Below are positions 19,238 to 28,268 of a DNA stretch of 64,000 nt, in pieces. A model generated the notes under the pieces. That model did no database searches. It saw only the letters and a list, made by a program, of their open reading frames with translations, and was not told the origin of the DNA. How positions within the stretch are numbered: position 1 is the stretch's first letter; each line of letters starts with the position of its first letter. The DNA comes from Caloramator sp. E03 (lineage in GTDB: Bacteria > Bacillota > Clostridia > Clostridiales > Caloramatoraceae), in assembly GCF_006016075.1 (NCBI RefSeq), contig NZ_CP040093.1:2521501-2585500 (forward strand), written 5' to 3'. The translations under genes and the position numbers were made by a program.

Positions 19238-21823
19238 TTACCTTCCTTCAAAAGCGTTAATATACATTTCTTTTATTTCGCTTATTAGAGGATATCTTGG
19301 GTTAGATACGGTACACTGATCGTCAAAAGCTTGTTCAGCCATTTCGTCAAGGCTTGCATAGAACTTCTTCTCTGAAACACCAGCCTCTTTTATAGATTTT
19401 GGTATATTTATTTTTTCCTTTAGCTCATCAATTGCTTTAATTAATAATTCAACCTTTTCATCATCAGTTTTTCCACCAAGTTTTAAATAGTCAGCTATTT
19501 GTGCATATCTCCATTTTATATTTGGATATTTATATTGTGGGAATGCAGTCTGCTTCCTTGGATTATCTACAGCGTTAAATCTAATAACTTCATTTATAAG
19601 GAGGGCATTAGCTATACCATGTGGTATATGGTGCATAGCACCAAGCTTGTGAGCCATTGAATGGCAAACTCCAAGGAAAGCATTTGCAAAGGCCATACCA
19701 GCTATAGTTGATGCATGAGCCATCTTTTCCCTTGCTTTTACATTTGTTGTACCTTCATTATATGCTTGTGGTAAGTATTTAAATATCAATCTTATAGCTT
19801 CAAGGGCAAGTCCATTTGTATATTCTGATGCAAGTACTGAAACGTAAGCTTCAATTGCATGTGTTAGGGCATCTATACCTGATGCTGCTGTAAGTCCCTT
19901 TGGCATATTCATCATAAGCTCTGTATCTACTATTGCCATATCTGGTGTTAATTCATAGTCTGCAAGAGGATACTTAATTCCAGTTTTTTCATCAGTGATA
20001 ACTGCAAATGGAGTTACTTCAGAACCAGTACCTGATGATGTTGGAATTGCAACCATCATAGCCTTTTTACCCATTTCAGGGAATCTATAAACTCTCTTTC
20101 TAATATCCATAAATCTCATTGCAAGATCTTCAAACCTAACTTCAGGATGTTCGTACATAACCCACATTATTTTAGCAGCGTCCATTGGAGAACCTCCTCC
20201 AAGGGCTATAATAACATCTGGGTTAAATGCTTTCATAAGGTCTGCACCTTTTTTAGCACATGCAAGGGTTGGATCTGGTGTAACTTCAAAGAATACATTA
20301 AATTCAATACCGCATTTATCTAAAACCTCTGTAATTTTTTCTACATAACCAAGTTCAAATAGAACTTTGTCAGTTACAATAAATGCTTTTTTCTTATTCA
20401 TATCCTTTAATTCTTTTAGTGCAGTTGCAAGGCATCCGTATTTAAAATAAATCTTTTCAGGAACTCTAAACCAAAGCATATTTTCTCTCCTTTCGGCAAC
20501 GTTTTTAATATTTATAAGATGTTTTACACCAACGTTTTCCGAAACGGAGTTACCTCCCCATGAACCACAGCCTAAAGTTAATGAAGGTTCAAGTTTAAAG
20601 TTATATATATCTCCTATTGCACCTTGTGATGATGGCATATTTATTATTGTTCTTCCAGTTTTCATAACAGAGCTGAATTTTTCCACTCTGTCTTTACTCT
20701 TTATTGTATCAGTATAAAGTACAGATGTATGTCCAAATCCACCGTTTTTTACTAGTGTTACAGCTTTATTTAGAGCATCATCAAAATCCTTAGCTCTATA
20801 CATTGCAAGTACTGGAGAGAGCTTTTCATGAGCAAATGGTTCATCAAGTTCAACAGATTCAACTTCTCCTATTATAATTCTTGCACCTTCAGGAATATTT
20901 ATTCCAGCCATTTCAGCTATTTTTTGAGGGCTTTGTCCTACAATGTTTGGATTAATAGAACCATTTACAAGTATTATTTTTCTAACCTTATCTACTTCAT
21001 CGCTCTTTAATATATAAGCGCCTCTTTCTACAAATTCCTTCTTAACTTCTTCATATACTTCATCTAAAACTATAACTGACTGCTCTGATGCACATATTAC
21101 ACCGTTGTCAAAGCTCTTTGATAAAAGTACAGAGTTTACAGCCATCTTAATATGAGCTGTTTCATCTATTATAGCAGGAGTGTTTCCAGCACCAACGCCA
21201 ATTGCAGGCTTACCAGAGGAGTATGCAGCCTTAACCATTCCAGGACCACCTGTTGCAAGTATAAGGTCACATTCTTTCATAACCATCTGTGATAATTCTA
21301 CAGAAGGCTCATCTATCCATCCGATTATATTCTTAGGTGCTCCAGCCTTAACAGCGGCTTCAAGAACTATTTTAGCAGCTTCTATTGTTGATTTCTTTGC
21401 CCTTGGATGAGGTGAGAATATTATTCCATTTCTTGTTTTTAATGAGATTAATGCTTTAAATATTGCAGTTGAAGTTGGGTTTGTAGTTGGAACTATTGCA
21501 GCAATAACACCTATAGGCTCTGCAATCTTAGTAAGTCCAAATCCTTCATCCTTGTCAATAACTCCACATGTTTTTTCATCTTTATATTTATTGTAGATAT
21601 ATTCTGATGCAAAATGGTTTTTAATAACTTTATCCTCTACAATTCCCATTCCTGTCTCTTCAACAGCCATTTTTGCAAGATATATTCTTGCATCATTTGC
21701 AGCCATTGCTGCTTGGCGGAAAATTTCGTCTACTTGCTCTTGAGTATAAGTAGAAAATTTCTTTTGAGCTTCTCTAACTTCAGCTATTTTGTTTAAAAGT
21801 TCTTCTCTGTTAGTAACTGGCAT
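19238..21823 (-). CDS. adhE: Bifunctional aldehyde-alcohol dehydrogenase AdhE
   Basis: An 861-residue fermentative enzyme that reduces acetyl-CoA to acetaldehyde and then ethanol with NADH. The N-terminal CoA-acylating aldehyde dehydrogenase domain (1 to about 440) has its catalytic cysteine in GVICASEQS (C244). The iron-dependent alcohol dehydrogenase domain (about 455-861) has ALGGGSPMDAAK for NAD binding and the metal ligands within HAIEAY, CHSMAHKLGAMHH and HIPHG. The start at 21823 (MPVTNREELL) is chosen because AGAGGTG precedes it; a longer frame from 21841 has no site. Two Rex-like inverted repeats lie upstream, consistent with control by the NADH/NAD ratio. Confidence 0.97.
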   Translation of the reverse strand: MPVTNREELLNKIAEVREAQKKFSTYTQEQVDEIFRQAAMAANDARIYLAKMAVEETGMGIVEDKVIKNHFASEYIYNKYKDEKTCGVIDKDEGFGLTKIAEPIGVIAAIVPTTNPTSTAIFKALISLKTRNGIIFSPHPRAKKSTIEAAKIVLEAAVKAGAPKNIIGWIDEPSVELSQMVMKECDLILATGGPGMVKAAYSSGKPAIGVGAGNTPAIIDETAHIKMAVNSVLLSKSFDNGVICASEQSVIVLDEVYEEVKKEFVERGAYILKSDEVDKVRKIILVNGSINPNIVGQSPQKIAEMAGINIPEGARIIIGEVESVELDEPFAHEKLSPVLAMYRAKDFDDALNKAVTLVKNGGFGHTSVLYTDTIKSKDRVEKFSSVMKTGRTIINMPSSQGAIGDIYNFKLEPSLTLGCGSWGGNSVSENVGVKHLINIKNVAERRENMLWFRVPEKIYFKYGCLATALKELKDMNKKKAFIVTDKVLFELGYVEKITEVLDKCGIEFNVFFEVTPDPTLACAKKGADLMKAFNPDVIIALGGGSPMDAAKIMWVMYEHPEVRFEDLAMRFMDIRKRVYRFPEMGKKAMMVAIPTSSGTGSEVTPFAVITDEKTGIKYPLADYELTPDMAIVDTELMMNMPKGLTAASGIDALTHAIEAYVSVLASEYTNGLALEAIRLIFKYLPQAYNEGTTNVKAREKMAHASTIAGMAFANAFLGVCHSMAHKLGAMHHIPHGIANALLINEVIRFNAVDNPRKQTAFPQYKYPNIKWRYAQIADYLKLGGKTDDEKVELLIKAIDELKEKINIPKSIKEAGVSEKKFYASLDEMAEQAFDDQCTVSNPRYPLISEIKEMYINAFEGR

Positions 21824-21850
21824 AAAAAACACCTCTTTCATTATATATTA

Positions 21851-21868
21851 ATGTTAAAAAAATAACAT
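21851..21868 (-). promoter_or_regulatory. Candidate Rex operator (proximal) of adhE
   Basis: ATGTTAAAAAAATAACAT is an inverted repeat that matches the clostridial Rex consensus TTGTTAA-N4-TTAACAA at most positions. It lies about 30 bases upstream of the adhE start codon. Confidence 0.45.
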
Positions 21869-21900
21869 GTATGACTAAAAAAATAATTTTAAAAAGGAGG

Positions 21901-21925
21901 AAGAGGCTTGATTAGCAAGCCTCTT
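21901..21925 (-). terminator. Leader hairpin upstream of adhE
   Basis: A 10-bp perfect stem, AAGAGGCTTG with CAAGCCTCTT around ATTAG. On the minus strand it is followed after about nine bases by a T-run, so it could act as an attenuator in the adhE leader or as a terminator of upstream transcription. Confidence 0.4.
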
Positions 21926-21988
21926 GATGAGGCTTAATTGGCGTTTATCCCAAATAACCGTTTTACTACTCTTAAAATGTAAAGTATA

Positions 21989-22006
21989 ATGTTATTATTT
22001 TCACAA
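21989..22006 (-). promoter_or_regulatory. Candidate Rex operator (distal) of adhE
   Basis: Read on the minus strand, TTGTGAAAATAATAACAT fits the Rex pattern TTGTKAA-N4-TTMACAA with two or three deviations. The first half, TTGTGA, could also be part of the -35 region. Together with the site at 21851 it suggests redox control of adhE. Confidence 0.5.
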
Positions 22007-22104
22007 TGTTATTGTATATTAATATAATGAAAAATGCAATATATTTTAAAAATTTTTAACATATCAGATATTAAAGAAATCCTTTTTGGTTAGGAACTAT
22101 GCAA

Positions 22105-22189
22105 AAGCCCCGTGAATGGATTTCAAAAAGGCATCTTTCGTGAGCTTTGGCAAAATGATAAAGTGCCAGAGAAATCCTTCACGGGGCTT
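22105..22189. repeat. MITE-like inverted-repeat element, copy 1
   Basis: An 85-bp element whose ends AAGCCCCGTGAATGGATTTC and GAAATCCTTCACGGGGCTT are inverted copies with a one-base indel. It contains no gene. A second copy lies in opposite orientation at 56534-56617. The similarity continues about 25 bases beyond the right end (ACAAACTTTTT...AAGGCC). Confidence 0.75.
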
Positions 22190-22249
22190 AATAAAACAAA
22201 CTTTTTCAAAGGCCTTAAACAATTAAAAATTAATAACCGCTCAATTCTT

Positions 22250-24751
22250 TTAAAATATATTTGTGCTAACTTCTTTATATATATCTTCCCATTGAAGCGG
22301 CAGTCTTACGCCAATTGAATTGAATTCTGCTTTAACATCATCATTTAGCTTATTTAAAATGTTTTTTGAAAGTTCTTTTAAAATATCTGTAATCTTCTTT
22401 CTAACAGAATCAATTGCTTCATCTTCCCCAGAAAGTTTATATCTTGGTTCAAGATAATAAAAGAAGTAGATTATAAAATGCAAAAAGGCTATGTATCCCT
22501 TATTAGCATCAATTTCAAAGAGATATTTTATTTTATTAATATATACTATAAGGAATTTTTCTTCCATATTGTAAACATCTAAAAACCTTATAATTTTTCT
22601 GTGGTCGATATAGGACTTTATATAGCATAGAATATAAGGCAATATCAAATTTAAGTAGCTTAGATATCTTTCTATATCAAGATTTTCAATATCAATATAG
22701 TTTAAGTTTATGTCATCAAAATCATATTCTTTATCCATGTTTTCTTTTAAAAAGAAAAATAAGGAGAGCAGCTCAATAATGTTTTGATTTGTTTTTATGT
22801 TTTTTGATGTTTTAATTCTAACTATTTGTGTGATATTTTCTTTTATATCATTATCTATATTATCAAATTGTATGCTATCTTCTAATCTGTTAAGGATTAA
22901 TTTTAAAACATCATCATTAATGAAGTAGTTTTCATTGATAACTTTTAGTAATATATTTTTACACTGCTCATACATATTTTCAGAAGGCAAAAGCATAATA
23001 TATTTTTTAATAATTTCATTTGAATATTCCTTTGCAAACTCTGGAAATTCAAGTAATATGTCCTTTTCAATCATGGAAAAATCTTCAACTAAAGATTCAG
23101 AATTGTTTAGCCTTTCTATGCATTCTTCAAATAAAAGGCTGTCAAGTTTCATTTCTATAAGCTTTTTTCTTATAATAAATAAACTATCTTCATCAAATGA
23201 ATTTATTGATTCTATATATAATTTTACGAAAATATGGGAAATAATAGTTCCTGCTATGCTTTGATATATTTCATTTACAATATTTACCCAATATTCAATA
23301 TCCTCCTTGCATAGTTTTAAGATTTTATCTATAATATCAGCATCCTTTGATGTAATATAGCAGCAGTGTTTAATAAGCTTTTCCATAGCCTCATTTTTCA
23401 TAGCCTGTTTAAAAGTATATCCAAGTTCTATCAGACTTTTTAAAGTTATGTAAAGATAAAAGCCACTTCTATCTTCAAGTTCCTTTCTTGATAGAAGTGC
23501 ATTTAAAAATTCAATCCTTTCTTTTGATATAGATTCTTTTAATATTGCAAAGGATAAATCACTAAATTCATTGTTTATTTCCTCATATATTTTTAAAAGT
23601 TCAGGTAAACTGTCGCTGCTTTTAATTGCTATAATATCTATTGCAGCAAAAAAGTAGTAGCAGTTTTTATCAATAAATAAAGGAATTTTATTATTTAAAG
23701 CCGTTTTAAATATGAATTTTGAAAAAGGTTTTATCGATTCAATATCTATGCTCCTTGATATAATTTGAAGATGCATCTCAAGGGAATTATAAACATTAAT
23801 CAAAAAATCATCTTTAATATTTTCAGATGCAAATTCAAATGCAGGTTTTAAGTATTTATTATCTTCATTTTTTTCTTCATCATTTAATGCAGTGTTTTCA
23901 ACTATTTTATAAAGCTCAAGGCAGCCATCTATATTTTTATCAAGATTATCATAGCCGCAGTCTTCTATAAACTCATTAAATTTTATTAACTGGCTAAAAT
24001 CCTTTAGAAAAGATTTTATGGCAAAATCAGAAAAATTATAGTTAGATTCAAAAGAAGGATAATTTAAATTTAAAAAATCAAAAACATATTCTTTATCAGA
24101 AAAAGCATTGCTGAGCCCGTTTATCATGCAGCCATTTTTAGATATTAAATCATCGGTTGTAAAAGTCAAACTATGAGAAAACTTATTAGGAAGGCACATT
24201 GAAAGTGAAGCTATCCATAGAATAATGTTATCTTTAGTATCATATATATAAATTGGTTTTTTATTTTCATTGCAGTAAATAAAAGCATTTAATAGTTTAT
24301 TTAAATATAATATCCTGTTGTTCAATAAAAAATCTTTAATTTTTTCCCGGGAAATATGATTTTCTGGTATTTCCATCTCCATGCTTATTAAATTATTTTC
24401 TTTTAATTCATCTAATCTTTTAATAAATAAATTTGATTCTATTAGCTCAATTGGGTTAAAATCTAATGGTTTATTAAAAATGATAGCATGGGCAAAGGTA
24501 TTTTCAATACTGCTTATGCTGCATTTTATAATACAATAATTGCCGCTTTTCAATTGTAAAAAAGAAAATATTTCTTTAGTTTCATTGGTGTTTGAAATCT
24601 TTGATAATTCTTCCATTGGACTTAATATATCTTTGATTTCATTTATATCATTTTTAATTATCATTTCTGAAGCATTTAAAATTTCTATTCTATAGTAACG
24701 CTTTAATATACCTTTTTTAATCAAATGAAAAAATGCTTGATATCCTTTCAT
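22250..24751 (-). CDS. Large protein of unknown function (possibly GAP1-like)
   Basis: An 833-residue, mostly helical soluble protein with no signal peptide or membrane segment. The N-terminal ~230 residues look like a separate alpha/beta domain (FAHAIIFNKPLDFNP...; KPIYIYDTKDNIILWIASLS; LPNKFSHSLTFTTDD). That order recalls the N-terminal region of GTPase-associated protein 1 of predicted GTPase-centred conflict systems, but the resemblance is weak. The rest has many acidic helices of HEAT-like character. No GTPase or effector gene lies beside it. It stands alone between the adhE region and the divergent ilv operon. Confidence 0.6.
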   Translation of the reverse strand: MKGYQAFFHLIKKGILKRYYRIEILNASEMIIKNDINEIKDILSPMEELSKISNTNETKEIFSFLQLKSGNYCIIKCSISSIENTFAHAIIFNKPLDFNPIELIESNLFIKRLDELKENNLISMEMEIPENHISREKIKDFLLNNRILYLNKLLNAFIYCNENKKPIYIYDTKDNIILWIASLSMCLPNKFSHSLTFTTDDLISKNGCMINGLSNAFSDKEYVFDFLNLNYPSFESNYNFSDFAIKSFLKDFSQLIKFNEFIEDCGYDNLDKNIDGCLELYKIVENTALNDEEKNEDNKYLKPAFEFASENIKDDFLINVYNSLEMHLQIISRSIDIESIKPFSKFIFKTALNNKIPLFIDKNCYYFFAAIDIIAIKSSDSLPELLKIYEEINNEFSDLSFAILKESISKERIEFLNALLSRKELEDRSGFYLYITLKSLIELGYTFKQAMKNEAMEKLIKHCCYITSKDADIIDKILKLCKEDIEYWVNIVNEIYQSIAGTIISHIFVKLYIESINSFDEDSLFIIRKKLIEMKLDSLLFEECIERLNNSESLVEDFSMIEKDILLEFPEFAKEYSNEIIKKYIMLLPSENMYEQCKNILLKVINENYFINDDVLKLILNRLEDSIQFDNIDNDIKENITQIVRIKTSKNIKTNQNIIELLSLFFFLKENMDKEYDFDDINLNYIDIENLDIERYLSYLNLILPYILCYIKSYIDHRKIIRFLDVYNMEEKFLIVYINKIKYLFEIDANKGYIAFLHFIIYFFYYLEPRYKLSGEDEAIDSVRKKITDILKELSKNILNKLNDDVKAEFNSIGVRLPLQWEDIYKEVSTNIF

Positions 24752-24877
24752 AAAACCACCCTTTTAATATATCGAACTTTTTTTAAAAGCATTGATAAAT
24801 TTTATAATGAAAAAATCCATTTTTAAAATTGCAATTTTAAATTTAATTTAAATTTTTTTAATATAGGAAAAAATATA

Positions 24878-24906
24878 TTGACAACGATAATTGTATATAA
24901 TATAAT
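24878..24906 (+). promoter_or_regulatory. Promoter of the ilv operon leader
   Basis: TTGACA (24878-24883) and TATAAT (24901-24906) are separated by 17 bases, a consensus sigma-A promoter about 35 bases before the start of the T-box structure. Confidence 0.85.
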
Positions 24907-24939
24907 TCATGGAAATAGATGTTATTTCAACATATAATA

Positions 24940-25274
24940 AAGCTGAGATGGAGAGAAAGATACCTGTTTTGAGCTTTAGAGAGCTAACGGTTGGTGGAAG
25001 TTAGTGCTTAAAGGGTATGTAATGATCACTCCGGAGCTGCCAAGTCGAAAGCTTACAAAGTAAGTAGATGAGGACGGGAGCTACCGATATATAGCTATAT
25101 GGTTATGATTGAGTATTGCAGTTGCAATACGATATTCCGACCTGATGAAATGAGGCGTAGTGGTATATCTAAAACATAGATATACTATACGTGAAGATGG
25201 GTGGTACCACGGAGGTTAAGTCCTTCGTCCCTATGGATAGTTCTATATCCATGGGAACGAAGGGCTTTTTTTAA
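24940..25274 (+). ncRNA. T-box leader, isoleucine-type
   Basis: The T-box riboswitch senses uncharged tRNA. The conserved antiterminator sequence GGGTGGTACCACGG ends at about 25212, and the intrinsic terminator (CCTTCGT...ACGAAGG, then T7) spans about 25219-25274. In stem I the specifier region AATGATCACTCCGG places ATC, an isoleucine codon, at 25025-25027, followed by the usual A and CTC. This fits control of the ilv genes by charging of tRNA-Ile. Confidence 0.9.
25219..25274 (+). terminator. T-box-controlled terminator
   Basis: A long stem between CCTTCGTCCCTATGGATA and TATCCATGGGAACGAAGG, with a short loop, is followed by a run of T residues. Its 5' side overlaps the end of the antiterminator region, as expected for a switch. 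Confidence 0.88.
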
Positions 25275-25362
25275 TACAAAGGATATTAAAAATATAATTA
25301 TTTAAATTGTTCTCAGCAAATTAAGTTGATTTAACATTGAATTATTAATGGGAGGGATATTT

Positions 25363-25605
25363 GTGTCAAAAACTTTAAATGTATCACTAATTCCAAGCAT
25401 CGATCCTTTTATAAGAATTGTTTCTGTGTTAAGGAAAAAGGGATTTGATATTGAAAGTGTTGATTTTAAAGAAATTGATTCACAAAAGGGAAGCCTTAAA
25501 ATAAAAATCAATGAAAATATGAATCTTGGATTATATGAAGCTATGCTTCAGGTTAAAAAAGTAGTTGGAGTATATGAAATAAAAATATCTGAGGAGGAAT
25601 GTTAA
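25363..25605 (+). CDS. ilvN: Short ACT-domain protein, acetolactate synthase small (regulatory) subunit-like
   Basis: An 80-residue single ACT domain (SLIPSIDPFIRIVSVLRKKGFD, then a second strand-helix unit ending VVGVYEIKI). Full IlvH/IlvN proteins have about 160 residues with a second domain; this short form resembles IlvM-type subunits that bind the large subunit and mediate feedback control. GTG 25363 is preferred because GGGAGG lies seven bases before it; ATG 25348 would place that site inside the coding region. It is the first gene of the T-box operon and its stop abuts the ATG of ilvC. Confidence 0.7.
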   Translation: MSKTLNVSLIPSIDPFIRIVSVLRKKGFDIESVDFKEIDSQKGSLKIKINENMNLGLYEAMLQVKKVVGVYEIKISEEEC

Positions 25606-26598
25606 ATGGCAAAGATGTATTATGAAAAAGATGCAGATTTAAAACTATTTGAAGGTAAAAAAGTAGCTGTTATAGGATATGGAAGCCAAGGGCATGCACA
25701 TGCTTTAAATCTTAAAGACAGTGGTGTTGATGTTGTTGTAGGTTTATATGAAGGAAGTAAATCATGGGAGAAAGCCCAAAAGGATGGGCTTAGAGTATTA
25801 AAGGTAAGCGATGCTGTAAAAGAAAGCGATATAGTTATGGTGCTAATTCCTGATACTAGCCAAAGAGAAGTATATGAAAGGGATATAAAGCCTTACCTTA
25901 AGAAAGGAAGTGCCCTTGCTTTTGCACATGGGTTTAATATTCACTTTAATCAGATAGTTCCTGAAAAGGATATCGATGTTTTTATGGTAGCGCCAAAGGG
26001 CCCAGGCCATCTTGTAAGGAGGGTTTACCTTGAAGGAAAAGGTGTACCGTCTCTTATTGCAGTTTATCAGGATTATACAAATAAAGCAAAGGATATTGCT
26101 CTTGCTTATGCAAAAGGAATTGGAGCAACAAGGGCAGGGGTTATTGAAACAACATTTAAGGAAGAAACTGAAACAGACCTTTTTGGAGAACAGGCTGTTC
26201 TTTGTGGAGGAGTTACTGAGCTTATAAAGGCAGGTTTTGATACCCTTGTTTGCAGCAGGATATCAAAAGAAATAGCATATTTTGAATGCCTTCATGAGAT
26301 GAAGCTAATAGTTGACCTTCTTTACGAAGGCGGGTTTGAAAAGATGAGATATAGCGTTAGCGATACTGCAGAATATGGAGATTATATGGTTGGAAGAAGA
26401 ATAATAAATGAAGATACAAGAGAAGAAATGAAAAAAGTACTTGAAGAAATTCAAAATGGAAAATTTGCAAGGGAATGGATACTTGAAAATCAGATAAATA
26501 GACCTGTATTTAATGCATTGAAGAAAAAGGAACTTGAACATCCAATTGTAGAAGTTGGTAAGAACTTAAGAAAAATGATGTCATGGATAGAGGAGTGA
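25606..26598 (+). CDS. ilvC: Ketol-acid reductoisomerase
   Basis: A 330-residue class I enzyme converting acetolactate (or acetohydroxybutyrate) to the dihydroxy acid with NADPH. The Rossmann motif [20 protein letters not shown] is near residue 25. The catalytic knot domain contains the metal-binding Asp/Glu region ([10 protein letters not shown], about 195) and ETETDLFGE. The start directly follows the previous stop (TAAATG), with GAGGAGG upstream. The gene is complete, unlike ilvD downstream. Confidence 0.97.
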   Translation: MAKMYYEKDADLKLFEGKKVAVIGYGSQGHAHALNLKDSGVDVVVGLYEGSKSWEKAQKDGLRVLKVSDAVKESDIVMVLIPDTSQREVYERDIKPYLKKGSALAFAHGFNIHFNQIVPEKDIDVFMVAPKGPGHLVRRVYLEGKGVPSLIAVYQDYTNKAKDIALAYAKGIGATRAGVIETTFKEETETDLFGEQAVLCGGVTELIKAGFDTLVCSRISKEIAYFECLHEMKLIVDLLYEGGFEKMRYSVSDTAEYGDYMVGRRIINEDTREEMKKVLEEIQNGKFAREWILENQINRPVFNALKKKELEHPIVEVGKNLRKMMSWIEE

Positions 26599-26603
26599 TC
26601 AAA

Positions 26604-28241
26604 ATGAGAAGTGATGATATTAAAAAAGGACTACAAAGAGCACCCCATAGATCCCTTTTAAAGGCTTTAGGCATTACAGATGAAGAAATGAATAAGCCTT
26701 TTGTTGGAATAGTAAATTCCTTTAATGAACTTGTACCAGGTCATACAAACTTAAGAGAAATAGTTGAAGCAGTAAAAAAGGAGTTTTTATGGCTGGAGGT
26801 ATACCATTTGAGTTTCCAACCATTGGTGTATGCGATGGAATTGCAATGAACCATGAAGGAATGAAATATTCTTGCAAGCAGAGAGCTTATTGCAGATAGC
26901 ATTGAAACTATGGTTTTAGCTCATAGGCTTGATGGAATAGTTTTAGTACCAAAATTGCGATAAAATTGTTCCTGGAATGCTAATGGCTGCTGCAAGGCTT
27001 GATATACCAGCAATAGTTGTAAGCGGAGGGCTAGGTGGCTTGCTGAGATGATAGCTCTGCAAAAATGTTGATTTGACTACAATTTTTGAGGCAGTTGGAA
27101 AAGTTTCAGCAGGCATTGGAGATTTAAAGAGCTTAAGGAACTTGAGGATTGTGCTTGTCCTACTTGTGGTTCCTGTTCAGGCATGTTTACAGCAAATTCT
27201 ATGAACTGTATGTCAGAGGCCCTTGGAATGGCTCTTCCGGGTAATGGAACTATACCAGCAGTTTATTCGGAGAGAAAAAGACTTGCCAAGGAAGCAGGTA
27301 TAAAAATCATGGAACTTATAAAGGAGAATTTAACTCCTTCAAAAATATTAACTGAAAAGGCATTTGAAAATGCACTTACAGTTGGCCCTTGGCTGTTCAA
27401 CAAATACCGTACTTCACTTAACAGCTATTGCAAAGGAAGTTAATGTAAAGATTAACCTTGATATGATAAATGAAATAAGCAGTAGAACTCCTAATCTTTG
27501 CAGGTTAAGTCCAGCAGGCCCTTACCATATTCAAGATTTATATGAGGCAGGGGGGATACCTGCAGTTATGAAGGAGCTGTCTAAAAAGAATCTTTTAAAT
27601 CTTGATTGTATACTGTTTAAAAATGTTACAGTTGAAAAGGTTATTGAAAATGCAGTAAATAAGAATGAAAAAGTAATTGCACCAATTGAAAACCCTATAG
27701 TGAAACTGGCGGAATTAAAGTATTAAAGGGAAGCCTTGCACCAGAAGGGCAGTGTTAAAAAATCTGCAGTTGTTCCTGAAATGATGAATGTTAAATTAAA
27801 GGCAAGGGTTTTTGATGGAGAGGAAAGTGCAACAGAGGCAATATTAAACGGAAGCATTAATAAAGGTGAGGTTATAGTTATAAGATATGAAGGGCCTAAA
27901 GGCGGTCCAGGAATGAGGGAAATGCTGACACCAACATCAGCTCTTGCTGGTATGAATCTTGACAAATATGTGGCACTAATAACTGATGGAAGATTTTCAG
28001 GAGGAACAAGAGGTTCAGCAATTGGCCATGTATCTCCTGAAGCCTGTGAGGGAGGTCCAATAGCTTTAGTTAAAGATGGGGATATGATTGAAATTGATAT
28101 AGATAACGGAAGATTGGAACTATTAGTTGATGAAAAGGAGCTTGAAGAGCGTAAAAAGAATTTGTCCCTAAGTTTAAAGAATATGGTGGATATATAGGAA
28201 GATACATGAAAATGGTGTCTTCAGCTTCCCAGGGGGCATAT
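26604..28241 (+). pseudogene. ilvD: Dihydroxy-acid dehydratase, disrupted by many frameshifts
   Basis: All parts of an IlvD protein of about 550 residues are recognisable, but in different frames. The fragments are [20 protein letters not shown] from ATG 26604, [19 protein letters not shown] from about 26807, the iron-sulfur cysteine motif [17 protein letters not shown] near 27163-27210, [16 protein letters not shown] near 27389, LAPEG near 27735, and [20 protein letters not shown] near 27990. About ten small indels occur between 26780 and 28240, mostly in runs such as AAAAAGGAG, plus a short gap near 27382. Codon-level content is otherwise well kept, so sequence or assembly error must be considered beside true loss. 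Confidence 0.85.
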
Positions 28242-28268
28242 AATAATGTCATTTTGGAGGATGCAGTA

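Noticed and set aside
22112..22318. Plus-strand 68-codon frame near 22112
   Set aside because: It starts inside the MITE-like element and runs over the 3' end of the minus-strand gene; it has no ribosome binding site.
24940..25274. Structured leader considered as a tRNA gene or another riboswitch
   Set aside because: The T-box motif, specifier region and terminator explain it; no tRNA cloverleaf with a CCA or TTCRA arm is present.
26583..28197. ilvD fragments considered as several separate small genes
   Set aside because: They are consecutive pieces of one IlvD protein in shifted frames, with no ribosome binding sites at the breaks.
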